From the NCBI GenBank assembly GCA_035192965.1, contig CP136571.1, forward strand, positions 3,428,501-3,492,500: a stretch of DNA of 64,000 nucleotides. The letters run 5' to 3'. How positions within the stretch are numbered: the first letter of the stretch is position 1; the number at the start of each line of letters is the position of its first letter. This document shows positions 61,183 through 64,000 of this stretch, piece after piece. This DNA is from Fuscovulum sp. (GTDB lineage: Bacteria > Pseudomonadota > Alphaproteobacteria > Rhodobacterales > Rhodobacteraceae). Made by a program: the position numbers and the translations under genes. A model generated the notes under the pieces. It was not told the DNA's origin. It worked only from the letters and a program-made list of their open reading frames with translations, and ran no database searches.

Positions 61183-61376
61183 AAATCTTTCAATAATTCA
61201 AATAATACTAGGGGGGGGTCTAGCTATGTAACCCCATAAACAACACCCCCCCTAGAAAGATTTGAAAAATTTGAATTATTTCTCTTCCTATAGATATATC
61301 ATTTAAAAACATATACTTGCTGCACCGCAGCATCGGCTAAGTGTCACTGAAAGATTTATGAAAGATTTGAAAGATT
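61183..61376. other. AT-rich region with iterons and long inverted repeat, candidate replication origin
   Basis: The stretch is strikingly AT-rich beside its neighbours. GAAAGATTT occurs at 61255, 61349 and 61360, with an eight-base copy at 61369 and an inverted copy at 61183-61191. AATAATTCAAAT (61192-61203) pairs with ATTTGAATTATT (61269-61280), enclosing CTAGGGGGGG/CCCCCCCTAG (61208-61217/61246-61255). It lies directly downstream of the primase-helicase gene. The 61067-61433 spacer has no supported gene. Confidence 0.5.
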
Positions 61377-61383
61377 ACAGCAG

Positions 61384-61406
61384 AAAGGCCCCCGAAGGGG
61401 CCTTTT
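61384..61406. terminator. bidirectional hairpin after the primase gene
   Basis: AAAGGCCCC-CGAA-GGGGCCTTTT has T tracts on both strands. It lies about 28 bases beyond the primase-helicase stop. Confidence 0.7.
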
Positions 61407-61433
61407 GCCATACTTTTTTAGTCGGGATTTGAC

Positions 61434-63848
61434 TTAATCCGGCCTTACGAACTCCGCAGCAACGTAGGCTGTCACGGGCTTGGTTTGCGTCTGGCGGGCT
61501 ACCTCCACCACCTGCTCTGCGGCCTTGAGGGCGGATATGATGTTGTCGCCTTCCGTCTTGTTCACAAAGACGCCCTGCATGGCGCGTGTGATTTCCGACT
61601 TGCTACGCCCCTTTGCACCACCCTGCATGATGAACTCAAGGACGCGCTTGAGGTTCTTGTGCGAGGCGTTTTCAACGTAGTATTTGGCGATATCGCACAT
61701 CATTGAGATAGCGGACCAATGGGCCACGGCGATGCCTAGATCATAGTCATCGTCGGTGATGATTGGCGCATCAGGCATCCGCCCAGCCGCGTTGATCATC
61801 GCTATTTTCATCCCGTTTTCACAGATCCGATTGATGATCGATGGTGCGCCGGGGATACTCTCCTTTGCGGCGTGATCGCTGTATCTCTGATACTTCGCCC
61901 TGTCATCCATCCATCGGCAGAAGATCACCGTATCCAACTTGGCAGGCGTCGGCACATCAACCGCGCCCGCCAGATTGCCCTTGGCCTGCCCCGCTGCGCA
62001 CACAGCCTTGATGCCATCTGCCACCAAGTCGTAGCGCCCGCAGGACGGCGTTTGCGGCTCCGTCATGCCGATGGGGATTGAGATGAAGCGGGCCAGCAGG
62101 CCATCGTTGAATGACTTGCCGTCGATGCCTTCCCAAAACGCCTCATGCGTGGATACGCCGTAAAGCGACAGATGCGGCTCGATCAGGTCTTGCCTGTCTT
62201 GGTTGGCGTAGGACTTGCCCCGATAGACGCCGGACGCTGACGAATACATGTCCTTCAGGATGCGCCCGATATCGCGCTCATGAGCGGCGGCACGGGGGTT
62301 CAGGACGCGCCGGATCACGTCCCCGAACTCGTCGATTGAGAACAGCTTGGGCTTGCCGTCATCCATCTCGCGCAGGATAGCCGCGCCTGACGTGAAGTCT
62401 GACCCTGCCATGCGGTCGGACACGCCAAACTCATCGCAGGCCCGCAGCATGGCGTTCATAGCTGATGATTTGCCCGCGCCGGATTCAGCCGTGCCGATCA
62501 CATAGATGTTGGTCCGCAGTCCGGTTTCGGAAATCTCCACCTTGCGGCTGAGGATTGTTCCAAGCATGGCCAGTGCGGCTCCGAAAGCGCCCTGCTCTGA
62601 TCGCATGTTTGCCGCCTCGTCGATGTAGATCGTCAGGTCACGCAACAGGCCTGACAGATCACGATGGAAGTCTTGTATCGGGAATGGCGGGCAGTCGGAT
62701 GGAAACAGGGATGCGAACTCTCTTGGTGATACCGGGGTTGGCGTCCTTGGCTTTGGGCGCGTTGATGGCCGATCAAGGTATTTGGTTAAGGGTGATATGG
62801 GTGACTTGGTTGGGATTGGTTCTGGTGTGGGTTCGGGTTCTGGTTCTGGAATGGATTGAACCTCAGGAACATGAAAATTCGCCAGATCAATCCCCGGCTC
62901 TGGCCTGAGATACGGCATGAGCCATTCCGCCGCCGCGCCGTAGCTGCAATCCCTTACGACCATCACAAGGCTGGCGGGCGTATAGGTCACGTCCGCCCCA
63001 AAATCCACGATGCCGTTTGGGGACGCCCGCAGATTGGGGTTTCGGTCTTGCGGGGCGCGGCCAGAGTTTGACACGCGCCAATAGGGAACAGCCTCCCAGA
63101 AGCCTGGGCGGCCCCGGTTGCGGCTCTTTGGCATGTTGAGGTCAGGCCACCACTTATCGATTGCCTCCATTGCCCGGTCATTGATCGAACGGCCCAATGG
63201 TTTTTCCAGATCGGGCGCGGTCGGATCGATGGTTGCCCCGTTTACGGGGGCTTTGCGCGGAGCTTGCCGCTTTAGGCCGATTTCGGCGAAAGCCCGATCC
63301 AGCCTGTCAACTGCATCGTCAGGCAGTTGCGGCAAGTCATCTATGGACAGGCTTTCCAGCGTGTCAGGCGTGATCCACTGATAAGGCTTCTTTGTGGTTG
63401 GATGGATGGTTGGCGGCAGAACGGATTGTGTGCCGTGCAGCAAGAGTTCGACGGCCACCTTTTCGCCGTCATACCAGCGGACGCGGGCAGAATGGTGGAT
63501 CGATGCCGGGGCGCGGTAATAGCCCGTCCAGCCCTTTGCCCCCCGCTTACGGGCTGGCGATGGAGTGATGGCGGAAAGGGCTGCGGCCTCGACGTCTTTC
63601 CGGTCGGTGTCGATATCCAGCCCGACCACGTTGCCGTGGGCCAGACAGATGCCCGCGTCGGGCCAATCCTGCCAGCGGGTGTGGATGAACTCTGGCGGAA
63701 GATCGTCGCACCACTTGGACCATTGGTTGAGCGGTTGCCAATGGCCGTTTTGGAACGATCCGGGGATCTTCGCCCCCGGCATGGCCGGCATGACGTGATA
63801 GCCGTTGTCGCGCAGCGTGTCGGAGTAGAGGGAATAGGGGGAGGTCAT
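61434..63848 (-). CDS. bifunctional primase-polymerase/DUF3987 helicase-like replication protein
   Basis: The protein has 804 residues. The N-terminal prim-pol domain (about 1-185) has the metal motif GLDIDTDR and QSVLPPTIHPTTKKPYQW. A Pro/Glu-rich linker lies near 320-370. The DUF3987 ATPase follows with Walker A IGTAESGAGKSS (about residue 445) and FSIDEFGDVI as the Walker B region. It should prime and unwind phage DNA. It overlaps the next upstream gene by four bases. Confidence 0.85.
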   Translation of the reverse strand: MTSPYSLYSDTLRDNGYHVMPAMPGAKIPGSFQNGHWQPLNQWSKWCDDLPPEFIHTRWQDWPDAGICLAHGNVVGLDIDTDRKDVEAAALSAITPSPARKRGAKGWTGYYRAPASIHHSARVRWYDGEKVAVELLLHGTQSVLPPTIHPTTKKPYQWITPDTLESLSIDDLPQLPDDAVDRLDRAFAEIGLKRQAPRKAPVNGATIDPTAPDLEKPLGRSINDRAMEAIDKWWPDLNMPKSRNRGRPGFWEAVPYWRVSNSGRAPQDRNPNLRASPNGIVDFGADVTYTPASLVMVVRDCSYGAAAEWLMPYLRPEPGIDLANFHVPEVQSIPEPEPEPTPEPIPTKSPISPLTKYLDRPSTRPKPRTPTPVSPREFASLFPSDCPPFPIQDFHRDLSGLLRDLTIYIDEAANMRSEQGAFGAALAMLGTILSRKVEISETGLRTNIYVIGTAESGAGKSSAMNAMLRACDEFGVSDRMAGSDFTSGAAILREMDDGKPKLFSIDEFGDVIRRVLNPRAAAHERDIGRILKDMYSSASGVYRGKSYANQDRQDLIEPHLSLYGVSTHEAFWEGIDGKSFNDGLLARFISIPIGMTEPQTPSCGRYDLVADGIKAVCAAGQAKGNLAGAVDVPTPAKLDTVIFCRWMDDRAKYQRYSDHAAKESIPGAPSIINRICENGMKIAMINAAGRMPDAPIITDDDYDLGIAVAHWSAISMMCDIAKYYVENASHKNLKRVLEFIMQGGAKGRSKSEITRAMQGVFVNKTEGDNIISALKAAEQVVEVARQTQTKPVTAYVAAEFVRPD

Positions 63849-64000
63849 GCTACCATTTCCCCCATCATCGCATTACCCCATTGGTCGGCACATGCGCGCG
63901 CCACTCCATCGAATGTGCGGCTGCGGAACTTCCACCTATCAGGACCGGGCGGCGCGCGATGGACGGCGGACCATTGCTTATGCTCTGCCGTCCCCGGCTT
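63845..64000 (-). CDS. phage protein, C-terminal part only
   Basis: An open frame of 51 codons plus stop enters from the right edge and ends TGA, overlapping the primase ATG by four bases. Readable residues include HKQWSAVHRAPPGPDRW and RTFDGVARACADQW. It is too short to assign. The overlap and open frame support a real gene in the replication operon. Confidence 0.6.
   Translation of the reverse strand, partial: KPGTAEHKQWSAVHRAPPGPDRWKFRSRTFDGVARACADQWGNAMMGEMVA

Larger units (their letters stand above)
35580..64000 (-). mobile_element. prophage (siphovirus-like), right end outside the window
   Basis: Near-continuous minus-strand phage modules run from replication (right) through packaging, head, tail and lysis (left). 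The hallmark genes are terL, DUF1073 portal, DUF2184 capsid, a frameshifted tail chaperone, a tape measure and holin/endolysin/spanin. The tape measure predicts a long tail. Base composition by eye is lower in GC than in the host half. No integrase or repressor is visible, so the element continues beyond 64000. The left limit is approximate. Confidence 0.93.

Noticed and set aside
62555..62908. Plus-strand 117-residue frame with membrane-like segment
   Set aside because: It is antisense to the Pro/Glu linker of the prim-pol protein. Its hydrophobic residues come from the complementary repeats.
1..64000. CRISPR arrays or insertion sequences
   Set aside because: No regularly spaced repeats with unique spacers and no transposase genes or terminal inverted repeats were seen.

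Overview
The window comes from a GC-rich alphaproteobacterium, most likely a member of the Rhodobacterales (Rhodobacter/Paracoccus relatives). The evidence is the GatCA, PurC, Dtd, DUF2927 and DUF3775 proteins, the tightly packed operons with four-base start/stop overlaps, and an intergenic motif shared among several host spacers. It splits into host chromosome (1 to about 35.4 kb) and most of a tailed-phage genome read on the minus strand (about 35.5 kb to beyond 64 kb).

Host part. On the minus strand are the start of rpmG, the RNase P RNA, an AmpD-like amidase, an Excalibur lipoprotein, gatA and gatC. A UPF0173 hydrolase, tadA and rluB follow. From 6.8 to 13.3 kb a plus-strand cluster encodes a 27-residue membrane peptide, two XpaC-type membrane proteins, TelA, a DUF2927 lipoprotein, an SPFH/GYF_2 protein and a double zinc-ribbon membrane protein. 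This is probably an envelope-stress or membrane-remodelling system. Then come purC, a PfkB sugar kinase, dtd, an acyl-CoA synthetase and an MsbA-like ABC exporter (both minus). A chain of overlapping catabolic genes follows (haloacid dehalogenase, hydrolase, threonine-dehydratase-like enzyme, pcaD, hydrolase), then a Tet-type MFS pump and an enolase-superfamily enzyme. The last host genes are a GNAT, a cupin, rsuA, DUF3775, an MDR oxidoreductase, a cation P-type ATPase, a glycine-zipper lipoprotein, a cupin and a polar-repeat membrane protein.

Phage part, in transcription order from the right. First is a replication block: an unidentified partial gene and a prim-pol/DUF3987 primase-helicase, followed by an AT-rich iteron region that may be the origin. 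Small early genes and a GIY-YIG-like nuclease come next. The packaging and head genes are terS, terL, a DUF1073 portal, a lectin-like cassette, DUF2213 protease/scaffold, Gp24 cement and DUF2184 capsid. Next are a protein resembling the cyclic-nucleotide sponges Acb2/Tad1, the connectors and MuF. The tail genes are terminator, tube, a frameshifted G/GT chaperone pair, a 1347-residue tape measure, and a fibre with its chaperone. Lysis (holin, SAR endolysin, overlapping Rz/Rz1) and two accessory genes lead to a possible attachment region at about 35.5 kb. Two plus-strand genes fenced by terminators interrupt the late operon and look like lysogenic-conversion cargo. No integrase, repressor or second attachment site lies in the window, so the phage continues past 64 kb and its lysogenic state cannot be read here.

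The observations most worth a second look are the Acb2/Tad1-like gene in the capsid module, the T-heptamer frameshift, the plus-strand cargo with a possible small RNA, the candidate origin, and the XpaC/TelA/SPFH cluster.
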